From assembly GCA_903889815.1 (NCBI GenBank), contig CAISYX010000016.1, positions 1-64,000 on the forward strand: DNA of 64,000 bases, given 5' to 3'. A program made the position numbers and the translations under genes. Source of the DNA: an uncultured Gammaproteobacteria bacterium (GTDB lineage: Bacteria; Pseudomonadota; Gammaproteobacteria; Pseudomonadales; Pseudohongiellaceae). Below, in pieces: positions 1-10,883 of this stretch (position 1 is its first letter; the number at the start of each line of letters is the position of its first letter). The notes below the pieces were generated by a model that was not told the DNA's origin, ran no database searches, and was given only the letters and a program-made list of their open reading frames with translations.

Positions 1-4
1 CACC

Positions 5-2080
5 ATGACAAAAAATGATTTTCTGGTAGAGATAGGCACGGGGGAGCTCCCGCCAAAGGCGCTTAGACTGTTGTCTGATGCATTCCTGGCCAATACGCGG
101 GCAGCATTCGAAAGCGCCGGGCTTAAGTTTGATTCCATAGAAGGCTTTGCAACACCGCGAAGGCTGGCAATTCGTACCATGGGGCTCATGGAATCACAGC
201 CTGACAAAACAGTAGAAAAGACCGGGCCAGCAGTTGCCTCCGCCTTTGACAAGGAAGGAAACCCCACACCCGCGGCTGCTGGATTTGCTCGCTCCTGCGG
301 CATTGCCGTTGATCAGCTCGAACATGCCGAAAGGGACGGGGTATTGAAGTTGGTATTCCGCAGTCTCGTGAAGGGCACTGACACTCGAGCACTCATTCCG
401 GAGATCATCGCAAAAGCCTTGGCCAGCCTGCCAATTCCCAAGAAAATGCGTTGGGGAGCAAGTCGAGAGGAGTTTGTGCGTCCAGTTCATTGGGTTGTCA
501 TGATTTTCGGTGGCAACGTAATTCCTGCGCAAATACTGGGCATCAACACTGGCAATGCCTCACGTGGCCATCGCTTCATGCACCCTTCGCCAGTGCCAGT
601 CCTTGTTGCTGCGGACTACGAAGCAACTCTGAGAGCAGCCAAGGTTCTGGTGAATTACGAGGAGCGGAAAGCGCTGATCCGAACCTTGGTCGAAGCCGAG
701 GGTGCTCGAATGCACGCCACTGTCGTCATTGAAGATGATCTTCTGGAAGAGGTGACAAGCCTGGTCGAATGGCCGGTAGCGCTCACCGGGCAGTTTGAAA
801 AGCACTTCCTGGAGGTGCCCAGCGAGGCGCTTGTCTCCTCGATGAAGTCTCACCAGAAGTGTTTCTATCTTCTGGACAGTACTGGCGCATTGCTGCCAAA
901 TTTCATCACGGTCAGCAATATCGAAAGTACAGATCCCGCGCAGGTGATTGCAGGGAATGAACGCGTCATTCGTCCGCGACTTTCGGATGCCAAGTTCTTC
1001 TATGATACTGATCGAAAGATCACGCTGGAAGCGCGGACCGAGCAGTTGAAAACCATTGTGTTTCAGCAGCAGCTTGGCACGGTTTACGAAAAATCACAGA
1101 GAGTATCGCAACTGTGCATCGCCATGGCGTCTGAACTGAATGCCGATGCTGGCATGTGCGAACGCGCAGCCTTGCTGGGCAAGGCGGATCTGGTTACCAA
1201 TCTGGTGTCCGAGTTTGCCGAGTTGCAGGGCATTGCCGGATATCACTATGCCCTGCACGATGGCGAGTCAGACGAAGTGGCGCTTGCCTTGAACGAGCAA
1301 TACATGCCGCGATTTTCCGGCGACAAGTTGCCAGCAACCCTCACAGGAAGCGTGCTGGCGATCGCCGACAAGCTGGACACCATTGTCGGACTGTTCGCGA
1401 TTGGTCAGCCGCCTACTGGTTCCAAGGATCCCTTCGCATTGCGCCGCGCCGCACTGGGTATCCTGCGGATCATCGTCGAGAAAGAGCTGAATCTGGACCT
1501 GTTGAAGAGTATTCGCGTGGCAATCTCGCAGTACAGCAGGCTCACGCTCAAAGACGGGCTGGACATGCAGGTATTCGAGTTCCTGTTGGAGCGTTTCAAG
1601 GCTTGGTATCAGTCCGAAGGAATCAGCGCTGAGGTGTTTCAGTCTGTTCTCGCAGTGAAGCCGACCAAGCCACTGGATTTCAATCTACGCGTACATGCAG
1701 TGCATCAGTTTAGTCATCTTCCAGAGGCGCAGTCTCTGGCTTCGGCGAACAAACGGGTCTCCAATATTCTGCAGAAGCAGGGCAGTGGAGACGGTTCGAG
1801 CGCCATCAACCCCGCCTTGTTCAATCACCCGGCGGAAGAGGAACTCGTGCGCACGCTGGAGCGTTGCCGCAGCGAAACCAAACCGCTATTCGCTGTTTCT
1901 AAGTATGCAGAGGGCCTGGAAATTCTGGCGAGCGCTAAAGCTCCCATCGATTCATTTTTCGATAGTGTGCTGGTTATGGACGAAGACCTGATCGTCCGTC
2001 AAAACAGAATCAATATCCTCGGCGAGCTTCGAAGCCTGTTCCTCGAAGTCGCTGATATATCTTGTCTGCAAACCAGTTGA
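5..2080 (+). CDS. glyS: Glycine--tRNA ligase beta subunit
   Basis: Beta subunit of the tetrameric bacterial glycyl-tRNA synthetase, which charges tRNA-Gly in the cytoplasm together with the alpha subunit GlyQ. The 691-residue product matches the usual length of about 690. It opens with the family N-terminal block (FLVEIGTGELPPKAL); the usual form is GTEELPPK, so one Glu is Gly here. The central part carries the HD-like region and the conserved run KDPFALRR near residue 475. The C-terminal third is the anticodon-binding-like domain. glyQ is expected just outside the left edge, since only four bases precede the ATG. gmhB follows after 7 bp, suggesting one transcript. Confidence 0.97.
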   Translation: MTKNDFLVEIGTGELPPKALRLLSDAFLANTRAAFESAGLKFDSIEGFATPRRLAIRTMGLMESQPDKTVEKTGPAVASAFDKEGNPTPAAAGFARSCGIAVDQLEHAERDGVLKLVFRSLVKGTDTRALIPEIIAKALASLPIPKKMRWGASREEFVRPVHWVVMIFGGNVIPAQILGINTGNASRGHRFMHPSPVPVLVAADYEATLRAAKVLVNYEERKALIRTLVEAEGARMHATVVIEDDLLEEVTSLVEWPVALTGQFEKHFLEVPSEALVSSMKSHQKCFYLLDSTGALLPNFITVSNIESTDPAQVIAGNERVIRPRLSDAKFFYDTDRKITLEARTEQLKTIVFQQQLGTVYEKSQRVSQLCIAMASELNADAGMCERAALLGKADLVTNLVSEFAELQGIAGYHYALHDGESDEVALALNEQYMPRFSGDKLPATLTGSVLAIADKLDTIVGLFAIGQPPTGSKDPFALRRAALGILRIIVEKELNLDLLKSIRVAISQYSRLTLKDGLDMQVFEFLLERFKAWYQSEGISAEVFQSVLAVKPTKPLDFNLRVHAVHQFSHLPEAQSLASANKRVSNILQKQGSGDGSSAINPALFNHPAEEELVRTLERCRSETKPLFAVSKYAEGLEILASAKAPIDSFFDSVLVMDEDLIVRQNRINILGELRSLFLEVADISCLQTS

Positions 2081-2087
2081 GTGTGAC

Positions 2088-2636
2088 GTGAAGCTGATCA
2101 TTCTCGACCGAGATGGTGTCATCAATGAAGACTCCGACGATTACATCAAGTCAGCCGAGGAGTGGGTGCCTATCGCCGGCAGCATTGAGGCGATAGCAGC
2201 ACTCAGCAAGGCGGGTTACACAATCGCCGTTGCGACCAATCAATCCGGAATCTCCCGCCATCTGTTCGATGCATTTGATCTTGCCGCTATGCATCAGAAG
2301 ATGTGTGATCTGGTCGAAGAGCAGGGCGGAGAAATTGCTGGTGTCTTTTTCTGCCCTCATGGCCCCGACGAGGGGTGCGAATGTCGCAAACCTGGCATCG
2401 GGCTTATAAAACAGATTGAAAGCGAGTTTGGAACATCTGTGACCGATGCCCCTTTTGTAGGTGACAGCGACAAGGATTTATTGGCAGCGAGGCTGGCGGG
2501 TTGCCGGCCTGTGCTGGTACTGACCGGGAAGGGAGCCGCGACCCATCTGGCGTGTAGCGCCAGCGAACTTGCAGGCGTTGATGTATATCCCGATTTGAAT
2601 GGCTTCAAGGACGCGCTGCTGCGCCTATCATGCTGA
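2088..2636 (+). CDS. gmhB: D-glycero-beta-D-manno-heptose 1,7-bisphosphate 7-phosphatase
   Basis: HAD-superfamily phosphatase that removes the C7 phosphate from heptose 1,7-bisphosphate on the route to ADP-heptose for the LPS inner core. The DxD motif is at residues 7-9 (LDRDGVIN), followed by the TNQSG motif near 50-54. The zinc ligands of the GmhB type are present (C89, H91, C97, C99 within CPHGPDEGCECRKP), and GDSDKDLLAA supplies the magnesium-binding acids. At 182 residues the length is normal. The start is GTG, 7 bp after glyS. The stop overlaps the next gene by 7 bases, indicating translational coupling. Confidence 0.95.
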   Translation: MKLIILDRDGVINEDSDDYIKSAEEWVPIAGSIEAIAALSKAGYTIAVATNQSGISRHLFDAFDLAAMHQKMCDLVEEQGGEIAGVFFCPHGPDEGCECRKPGIGLIKQIESEFGTSVTDAPFVGDSDKDLLAARLAGCRPVLVLTGKGAATHLACSASELAGVDVYPDLNGFKDALLRLSC

Positions 2637-3361
2637 ACTATCTACGTTCGTTGCTCTTTTACGCGGGCTACTTCATAGCAACGGTGCTTACATCCATTAC
2701 ATGCATGATCATGTTCTGGTTCATTCCGCTGAAGAAGCGCTTCATCGTCTACTCATTATGGTGCCGTTTCGTTTTGCTCTGGTTGAGACTGACCTGTGGA
2801 GTTCGTTACAAGCTCGAGGGTCTTGAGAACATTCCAACCCATCCTGTTGTTGTGCTGTCTACACACCAGAGCGCGTGGGAAACCATCTACTTGTACTACG
2901 CTGTTTCGCCGGTTTGCCCCATTCTCAAGAAAGAGCTCTTGAATATTCCTTTCTGGGGTTGGGCCATGCGCCTTCAGAAGCCGATTGCCATAGACCGCAG
3001 CAAGCCACGCGAGGCTGGCAGGTCCTTGCTCACGCAGGGACGACAACGGCTTCAGGACGGTTTGTCAGTAGTGATTTTTCCGGAAGGAACTCGAAGTGCA
3101 GCAGGGGAGTTGAAGCCCTTTTCAAGGGGTGGTGCCAAGCTCGCCGTTTCCGCCAAGACGCCCGTGCTGCCAGTGATTCACAACGCGGGTTATTGCTGGC
3201 CGGCGCATACCATTCTGAAAAAACCCGGCACCATTCACGTCCGCTTCGGCAAGTTGATTGGCGTGGAGGGTAAGGATTCTACGGAAGTCACTGACGCGTT
3301 TGGAGAGTGGGTTCGAGACAATATGGACGTCATCAACGACGACGTCCACAAGCTCATTTGA
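2630..3361 (+). CDS. plsC: Lysophospholipid acyltransferase (PlsC-like)
   Basis: Inner-membrane acyltransferase of the PlsC/LPLAT family, which adds an acyl chain to lysophosphatidic acid to make phosphatidic acid. A hydrophobic N-terminus (about residues 8-33) would anchor it. The catalytic motif reads H79-QSAW-E84, that is HX4E rather than the textbook HX4D, a variant I recall from close relatives of this gene. The substrate-binding motif FPEGTRS follows near residue 145. The ATG lies inside the end of gmhB. It converges on gyrB with only 15 bp between stop codons and no obvious terminator. Preference for acyl chain or lysolipid cannot be read from the sequence. Confidence 0.9.
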   Translation: MLNYLRSLLFYAGYFIATVLTSITCMIMFWFIPLKKRFIVYSLWCRFVLLWLRLTCGVRYKLEGLENIPTHPVVVLSTHQSAWETIYLYYAVSPVCPILKKELLNIPFWGWAMRLQKPIAIDRSKPREAGRSLLTQGRQRLQDGLSVVIFPEGTRSAAGELKPFSRGGAKLAVSAKTPVLPVIHNAGYCWPAHTILKKPGTIHVRFGKLIGVEGKDSTEVTDAFGEWVRDNMDVINDDVHKLI

Positions 3362-3376
3362 AAACGTAAATATTTG

Positions 3377-5851
<2,475 letters not shown>

Positions 5852-5906
5852 TTATATCTCTTTTTTTGGGCTGGAAGCCTTTGAGCGTTCGCTTGTGGGG
5901 CTCGCC

Positions 5907-6986
5907 TTAAACTGGCCTTATTTTACCATGTTCCACGTGGAACTTTCTTGGACATATGCTTGAAGGCCAAGCGTCATCCAAGTCCGAAGCGTCAACGCAT
6001 GTCATAAATACCTGGCTCTCCAGCTGGCAGAGAAGCTCACAGACACGCTTCCTGTTGTTTTTGTCCAGCTCAGATGGGAGATCATCAACAAGAAATAAAA
6101 CCTTTGTTCCCGTCAACTCAGACAACAAAACTCCTTGTGCTACCTTCAGTGCAACTACCACAAGCTTTTGCTGGCCCCGTGAAAGAATCTCGTCCGCTCG
6201 GCTCTTGCCGATTCTGATTTGCAGGTCGGCCCTGTGGGGCCCTGTCTGTGTGGCGCCGTAACGCACATCTCTTTCGAGAGAAGCGTTGAGAACATCTACG
6301 AGCTCAGCGCCGTCTTCCCATCCTCGGAAATACTTGACTGCCAAGCCCGGTATTCCAATCAAACTTGAAAGCGTTCTTTCGAATACTGGCAGAAAAAGCG
6401 TTATGTAACTTCTGCGCGAACAATCAATTCTTGCGGCATAGGAGCCTAGCTCTGCACCCCAAGCTTCCAGCTGTTGCTTGTCCGGAGTTCGCTGCTTTAA
6501 AAGTAGATTTCGTTGCGCAAGGCACTTTGCCGCACCTCTCCAGTCTCCGGAAAAATCATGTTCCACGTGGAACACACCCCAATCAAGAAATTTGCGCCGA
6601 GTCTTTGAGCTGCCCTCAAGAAGATCAAAACTATCAGAATTGAGAAGTTGAAGGGGTAGTTGTCGGGCAGTGGGCAGCCAATTACTTTGTCGCTCACCCA
6701 TTAACTTCAAAATGTGATTGCCCGATCGGCCTTTCGTAACACCAATCGTGGCACCAGAGAACAGCTCAGAAAAAACAGTTATTTCATCTAGACCAGTCTG
6801 TATCACTGACTCAACACGCTGACTTCTAAACGAGCGCCCGAGACCCGTGTAGTAGACTGCCTCCAGCAGGCTGGTCTTGCCGCTGCCATTGGCGCCAAAG
6901 AAGATATTTACCCCCTCTCCGGGTAGCAGCTGAACATTCGAAAGATTACGTAATCCGAGTACATCAATACGTCGAATTGCAGTCAT
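5907..6986 (-). CDS. recF: DNA replication and repair protein RecF
   Basis: SMC-like ATPase that loads RecA at gaps through the RecFOR pathway. The product has about 359 residues from the ATG at 6986; an in-frame GTG two codons upstream is possible but neither has a strong ribosome site. The Walker A motif GANGSGKTSLLEA lies near residue 32, the ABC-type signature LSRGQQKLVVVAL in the C-terminal half, and the Walker B VDDLPSELD beyond it. The gene holds two copies of a parS-like palindrome in its coding sequence, each translated as FHVEH, one mid-gene and one almost at the stop codon. It sits between dnaN and gyrB on the same strand. Confidence 0.96.
   Translation of the reverse strand: MTAIRRIDVLGLRNLSNVQLLPGEGVNIFFGANGSGKTSLLEAVYYTGLGRSFRSQRVESVIQTGLDEITVFSELFSGATIGVTKGRSGNHILKLMGERQSNWLPTARQLPLQLLNSDSFDLLEGSSKTRRKFLDWGVFHVEHDFSGDWRGAAKCLAQRNLLLKQRTPDKQQLEAWGAELGSYAARIDCSRRSYITLFLPVFERTLSSLIGIPGLAVKYFRGWEDGAELVDVLNASLERDVRYGATQTGPHRADLQIRIGKSRADEILSRGQQKLVVVALKVAQGVLLSELTGTKVLFLVDDLPSELDKNNRKRVCELLCQLESQVFMTCVDASDLDDAWPSSICPRKFHVEHGKIRPV
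5929..5944. other. parS centromere-like site (15/16 palindrome)
   Basis: The 16-mer TGTTCCACGTGGAACT matches the ParB-binding palindrome of pseudomonads except at the last base. It lies near the 3' end of recF, about 12 kb from parAB, within the origin-proximal zone where chromosomal parS sites occur. Confidence 0.8.
6559..6574. other. parS centromere-like site (perfect palindrome)
   Basis: The 16-mer TGTTCCACGTGGAACA is a perfect inverted repeat identical to the parS consensus known from Pseudomonas. It lies in the middle of recF, 630 bp from the second copy. ParB encoded at 17779-18675 is the expected ligand. Confidence 0.88.
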
Positions 6987-7010
6987 AGTCACCGTAGATA
7001 CGAGATTCGA

Positions 7011-8120
7011 TCAAAGGCGCATTGGCATCACGACATACAACGCATCAGACTTGCCATCAGAGGCCTCGAGCAACGCGCTGCTGTTGGAATCATGAAGAGT
7101 GATCTTTACCTTGTCAGACACAAGGACGGAAAGCACATCGACGAGATAGCTAACATTGAATCCTATTTCCAATGACTCTCCACGATAGTCTACAGACACC
7201 GACTCTTCTGCCTCTTCCTGATCAGGATTGTTTGCAAGTATCCGAATCTCGCCGTTTGAGAGCAGCAAGCGAACGCCCCTGTACTTTTCGTTTGACAGAA
7301 TAGATGCTCGCGAAAAAGCTTGCTTAAGCTCTTGTCGATCGCCGACTACGTGTTTGTCGCCCCCTTTGGGAAGCACTCGGTTGTAGTCAGGAAACTTGCC
7401 ATCCACAAGTTTCGAAGTGAAGGTAAAGTCCTGTGTTTTTGCCTTGACATGATTACGCCCGAAAACCACCGAAACATTCTCTTGGTCACCAGTAAGCAAC
7501 CTGCCAAGTTCGATGACGCCTTTGCGGGGGAGAATCACCTGGATCGGAGCATCAATTTGCAACTGTGACGGCATTGTTTGCATTGCGAGTCGATGTCCAT
7601 CAGTCGCAACGACACGGAGATAACCGGCAGACAACTCGAAAAGCATTCCATTCAGGTAGTAACGAACATCCTGCTGGGCCATTGCAAATGAAGTGCCTTC
7701 AAGAAGAGATTTGAGAGCACTTTGAGAAAGAGTCAATTCACAAGTGCCGGGCTCTTCTTCGGTAACTGGAAACTCAGTTGCTGGAAGTGTAGCCAAGCTA
7801 AATCGACTGCGCCCTGACTTGATAACCATTTTGTTCTCTTCGACTGAGAACTCGAGCACAGACTCCTCTGCAAGTGACTTGCAAATATCAACAAGCTTTC
7901 TTGCTGGAACAGTTATATCTCCCGGTCGAGAAGGGCCGGAGATTACCATCTTTCCAAGAAGCTCTACCTCAAGGTCCGTACCGGTAATGGATAGTTGGGA
8001 ATTCGCGTCCAAAGACAACAACACATTGGACAGAACCGGCAAAGTTTGTCTACGCTCCACAACACCTGTAACCAGTTGAAGTGGTTTGAGAATGGCTTCC
8101 CTTGAGGTTGAAAAATACAT
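7011..8120 (-). CDS. dnaN: DNA polymerase III sliding clamp (beta subunit)
   Basis: Ring-shaped processivity clamp that tethers DNA polymerase III and other partners to DNA. The start was set at the ATG at 8120, giving MYFSTSREAILKPLQ and about 369 residues, because this aligns with the family N-terminus. A 37-codon upstream extension in the same frame has no family counterpart. Three tandem clamp-fold domains are covered, and the C-terminus ends in the typical PMRL. It is placed between dnaA and recF, with 67 bp to dnaA and 24 bp to the recF start. Confidence 0.97.
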   Translation of the reverse strand: MYFSTSREAILKPLQLVTGVVERRQTLPVLSNVLLSLDANSQLSITGTDLEVELLGKMVISGPSRPGDITVPARKLVDICKSLAEESVLEFSVEENKMVIKSGRSRFSLATLPATEFPVTEEEPGTCELTLSQSALKSLLEGTSFAMAQQDVRYYLNGMLFELSAGYLRVVATDGHRLAMQTMPSQLQIDAPIQVILPRKGVIELGRLLTGDQENVSVVFGRNHVKAKTQDFTFTSKLVDGKFPDYNRVLPKGGDKHVVGDRQELKQAFSRASILSNEKYRGVRLLLSNGEIRILANNPDQEEAEESVSVDYRGESLEIGFNVSYLVDVLSVLVSDKVKITLHDSNSSALLEASDGKSDALYVVMPMRL

Positions 8121-8187
8121 GCTTTTGCACTCTATCCTAATGTAGTTGTCGGCGGCTTTAACCCTGCGAAATCTATTGCATTCCGCT

Positions 8188-9669
8188 TCAGGTTGCCAGC
8201 GCTCTGAGCAGATTGTTGTAGTCTTCCGCAAAGTCGAGAGAGATGCTTCTGAGATTCTTCACTTGCTTGCAGGCATGCAACACAGTCGTATGATCTCGAC
8301 CTCCAAATGCATCACCAATCTCTGGAAGACTATGGTTGGTCAGTTCCTTGGAAAGACACATAGCCATCTGACGTGGACGCGCAACTGAGCGATTGCGTCG
8401 CTTGGAAAGCATGTCAGACATCTTGATCTTGTAGTACTCAGCAACAGAGCGCTGAATATTGTCTATGGTAACGAGTTTGTCGTGCAGTGCAAAAAGATCC
8501 TTCAACGCTTCCTTTACAAGCTCAAGATCTATAGGGCGTCCCACAAACTTGGCATGCACGATGACCTTCTTCAATGCACCCTCAAGCTCTCGAACATGTG
8601 AGCGCAGACGCTGTGCGATGAACATTGCCGCATCTGCCGGCAAATCAACATTGCTTTGCTCCGCTTTGTTGATAAGGATGGCTGCTCGCGTTTCCAACTC
8701 TGGGGGTTCTACCGCCACAGAAAGCCCCCAGCCAAAACGCGACTTGAGCCTCTCTTCCAAGCCATTGATTTCTTTATGATATTTATCACTGGTAAGAATG
8801 ATTTGCTGACCACCTTCCAACAGCGCGTTGAAAGTATGGAAAAACTCTTCCTGCGATCGCTCTTTACCCGCGAAGAATTGGATATCGTCAATCAATAACG
8901 CATCAACCGAGCGGTAGTATCGCTTAAACTCATTAATGGCATTCAACTGAAGAGCGGTAACCATCGTCGCCACGAAAGTTTCCGAATGCAAATAGACTAC
9001 TTTTGCATCAGGCTTTCGCTCTACAAGATAATTGCCTATAGCATGCATCAAATGAGTCTTGCCCAGTCCGACCCCGCCGTAGATAAATAGTGGGTTGTAT
9101 GCGCCTCCCGGATTCTCGGCAACCTGCATCGCCGCAGCTCTCGCAAGCTGGTTGGATTTCCCCTCAATGAAATTGTCAAAGGTATTCTCTGGGTTCAAAC
9201 TTCCCTTGTGTCGAAGCTTTCCATCGATAATGACTTCCATATTGCGAGAAGTCCGGCGAATCAAAGAAGTCTTGGAGAATGGAGAAATTGGCGGGGGGAC
9301 ACTAACGGCTCCAGCGCGGCTCTCGGCCTGTGACTTGTGAATCGGCTCAATGCGCGCGCTTGCCAAATCTCGCGCATTGAGGGAACTGACTTGCATGGGC
9401 GAAGATTCGGGGCGATCGATTTGACCCTTGTCACCAACTTCGAAAATCAACTCTACTGACCGATCAGGAGAATGCTCTTTGAGAAGCTCCTTTATTCGGG
9501 CAAGAAACTTGTCTCTTACCCAATCCAGAATGAATCTGTTGGGGGCATACAGTCGAAGTTCATTAGAACTGGACTCAGCTTGCAGAGGCCGGATCCAGGT
9601 GTTGAACTGCTGGGAGGGAAGCTCACTTTTGAGACAATTGACACAGGTTTGCCAGTTTACCGAATTCAC
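8188..9669 (-). CDS. dnaA: Chromosomal replication initiator protein DnaA
   Basis: AAA+ initiator that binds DnaA boxes and opens oriC. The GTG at 9669 was chosen; it gives [18 protein letters not shown], which aligns with the DnaB/HobA-contacting domain I, and about 493 residues. Domain II is a variable linker. Domain III carries Walker A ([13 protein letters not shown]) and Walker B (LLIDDIQF). Domain IV ends with the DNA-binding signature [15 protein letters not shown]. An AAGGG lies upstream of the GTG. A longer in-frame ATG at 9747 would begin at the DnaA box and is unlikely. A perfect DnaA box lies about 70 bp upstream, consistent with autoregulation. Confidence 0.97.
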   Translation of the reverse strand: MNSVNWQTCVNCLKSELPSQQFNTWIRPLQAESSSNELRLYAPNRFILDWVRDKFLARIKELLKEHSPDRSVELIFEVGDKGQIDRPESSPMQVSSLNARDLASARIEPIHKSQAESRAGAVSVPPPISPFSKTSLIRRTSRNMEVIIDGKLRHKGSLNPENTFDNFIEGKSNQLARAAAMQVAENPGGAYNPLFIYGGVGLGKTHLMHAIGNYLVERKPDAKVVYLHSETFVATMVTALQLNAINEFKRYYRSVDALLIDDIQFFAGKERSQEEFFHTFNALLEGGQQIILTSDKYHKEINGLEERLKSRFGWGLSVAVEPPELETRAAILINKAEQSNVDLPADAAMFIAQRLRSHVRELEGALKKVIVHAKFVGRPIDLELVKEALKDLFALHDKLVTIDNIQRSVAEYYKIKMSDMLSKRRNRSVARPRQMAMCLSKELTNHSLPEIGDAFGGRDHTTVLHACKQVKNLRSISLDFAEDYNNLLRALAT

Positions 9670-9737
9670 TCTTTTCTTACCCTTCGTGGATCTTCTTGTA
9701 CTAGATTGGACACAGATTCTAGCGTGTGAATAGATAC

Positions 9738-9746
9738 TTATCCACA
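9738..9746 (+). promoter_or_regulatory. DnaA box (perfect consensus)
   Basis: TTATCCACA matches the consensus exactly. It faces away from dnaA and lies within about 70 bp of the dnaA start codon, so it could serve both initiation and dnaA autorepression. Confidence 0.85.
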
Positions 9747-9876
9747 CACATGGTTGAGTTCCGCACCTGGTTTGAACAAAATTTTTTATTTTTAAATCAA
9801 CGGGTTAGTTTTTTAATGGCGGGTTTGACGCTGAAAATGCTGCAGATTTCGCCCTGGCGATCAATGCGGAACTACC

Positions 9877-9885
9877 TGTGGATAA
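9877..9885 (-). promoter_or_regulatory. DnaA box (perfect consensus, inverted)
   Basis: TGTGGATAA is the exact reverse complement of the consensus box. It lies 130 bp from the first box, on the other side of the AT-rich tract. Confidence 0.85.
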
Positions 9886-9978
9886 CTTGTTGTCAACCCC
9901 GTATAGCTTAATGGACCAGAAAAAACGCGAGAAACTGCAAGCCAAACTGGATTAACAAGTTTTCTCTTGGCTTTGCAT

Positions 9979-10007
9979 TTGCAATGACTTCTCTAAACGA
10001 CTAGAAT
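9979..10007 (+). promoter_or_regulatory. Putative rpmH promoter
   Basis: TTGCAA at 9979-9984 and TAGAAT at 10002-10007 are separated by exactly 17 bp, and the pair lies about 50 bp upstream of the rpmH ATG. The -10 matches 5 of 6 and the -35 matches 4 of 6 sigma-70 positions. Confidence 0.55.
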
Positions 10008-10059
10008 TCGCGCTCGGTTTGAAACCGACTTATCTTTAAAGACCACATTGGAATTCATC

Positions 10060-10194
10060 ATGAAAAGAACCTTTCAGCCAAGTTTGTTGAAGCGCGCACG
10101 TACTCATGGTTTTCGTGCTCGTATGGCGACCAAAGGCGGCCGATTAGTAATCAAGAGACGCCGTGCTTGTGGCCGTGCGAAACTCACAGCGTAA
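10060..10194 (+). CDS. rpmH: 50S ribosomal protein L34
   Basis: A 44-residue, highly basic ribosomal protein of the large subunit. It starts [20 protein letters not shown] and continues [15 protein letters not shown], which is the L34 signature throughout. It is the first gene rightward of the origin and is followed by rnpA, the conserved bacterial pairing that couples ribosome and RNase P synthesis. Confidence 0.98.
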   Translation: MKRTFQPSLLKRARTHGFRARMATKGGRLVIKRRRACGRAKLTA

Positions 10195-10238
10195 GCGATT
10201 CAATCCTCAAGCCAGCAGCACTCACACAAGTAGATTCT

Positions 10239-10619
10239 GTGTCTGAATTCAGATTCGGCAAAAAGCGACGTCTACTTGGCGCTTCGGACTTTCAACCTGT
10301 TTTCAAGAATGCTCGCTTCAAGGTCTCCTGCCAGCACCTACTTGTGCTGGCGGTACCTGGCAATCTTGTATGCCCACGACTGGGCTTGGTGATCGCCAAG
10401 AAAAACATCTCAAGAGCTGTCGACCGAAATCGAGTCAAACGCATACTTCGAGAGTCCTTCAGGCACAATCAAGGTTTGCTCCCTGCTGTAGACATCGTTA
10501 TCCTAGCGCGCAGCGGAATCGGCTCCCTGGGCAAACATGTCATTCGATCAAAGATCGAGAAACTCTGGCAGGACTTGATACAGAAATCCGGACGCCCCTT
10601 GTCACACGAGGCGAACTAG
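10239..10619 (+). CDS. rnpA: Ribonuclease P protein component
   Basis: Protein cofactor of RNase P, which with the M1 RNA matures the 5' ends of tRNAs. The family core is clear: RRLLGASDFQPVFKN at the N-terminus and the RNR motif region AKKNISRAVDRNRVKR near the middle. The GTG at 10239 gives about 126 residues, close to the usual 110-130. An ATG at 10167 in the same frame would overlap rpmH by 28 bases and add 24 residues with no family match, but cannot be excluded. The stop abuts the yidD start, indicating coupling. Confidence 0.93.
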   Translation: MSEFRFGKKRRLLGASDFQPVFKNARFKVSCQHLLVLAVPGNLVCPRLGLVIAKKNISRAVDRNRVKRILRESFRHNQGLLPAVDIVILARSGIGSLGKHVIRSKIEKLWQDLIQKSGRPLSHEAN

Positions 10620-10871
10620 ATGTTGAGTAAACTGGCCATCAAGCTGATTACTGTCTACCAGCTCACTTTGAGTTTGTTGATCGGTCGTCAATGCCGCTTT
10701 TACCCTTCGTGTTCTCACTACACACAGGAGGCCATTGAGAAACATGGCCTCGCTCGCGGCATTAAACTGGGAACGAAACGAATTCTAAAGTGTCATCCTT
10801 GGCATGAAGGCGGTATTGATCTCGTTCCAGACGTTTGTCATTCACGAAAATCCTCCAGCTTACCGAGATAG
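10620..10871 (+). CDS. yidD: Membrane protein insertion efficiency factor YidD
   Basis: Small inner-membrane-associated protein that aids YidC-dependent insertion. The 83 residues include the family hallmark CRFYPSCSHYTQEAI with its cysteines, and the motif LKCHPWHEGGIDLVP near the C-terminus. The ATG directly abuts the rnpA stop codon, and yidC starts 12 bp downstream, the usual rnpA-yidD-yidC arrangement. Confidence 0.95.
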   Translation: MLSKLAIKLITVYQLTLSLLIGRQCRFYPSCSHYTQEAIEKHGLARGIKLGTKRILKCHPWHEGGIDLVPDVCHSRKSSSLPR

Positions 10872-10883
10872 CATTCAAAGAAA

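Larger units (their letters stand above)
9670..10059. other. oriC: Probable chromosomal replication origin (oriC), dnaA-rpmH intergenic region
   Basis: This 390-bp non-coding region lies between the divergent dnaA and rpmH genes, the location of the origin in Pseudomonas. It holds two perfect DnaA boxes in opposite orientation (9738-9746 and 9877-9885). A weaker match reads TGTGAATAG at 9725-9733. An AT-rich tract at about 9776-9824 could serve as the unwinding element. A GATC occurs at 9859-9862. The rest carries the dnaA and rpmH promoters. Two strong boxes is few for an origin, so further degenerate boxes may have been missed. Confidence 0.75.

Noticed and set aside
9670..9747. Longer DnaA starting at 9747
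   Set aside because: The extension has no family counterpart, begins on the perfect DnaA box, and would place coding sequence in the origin.
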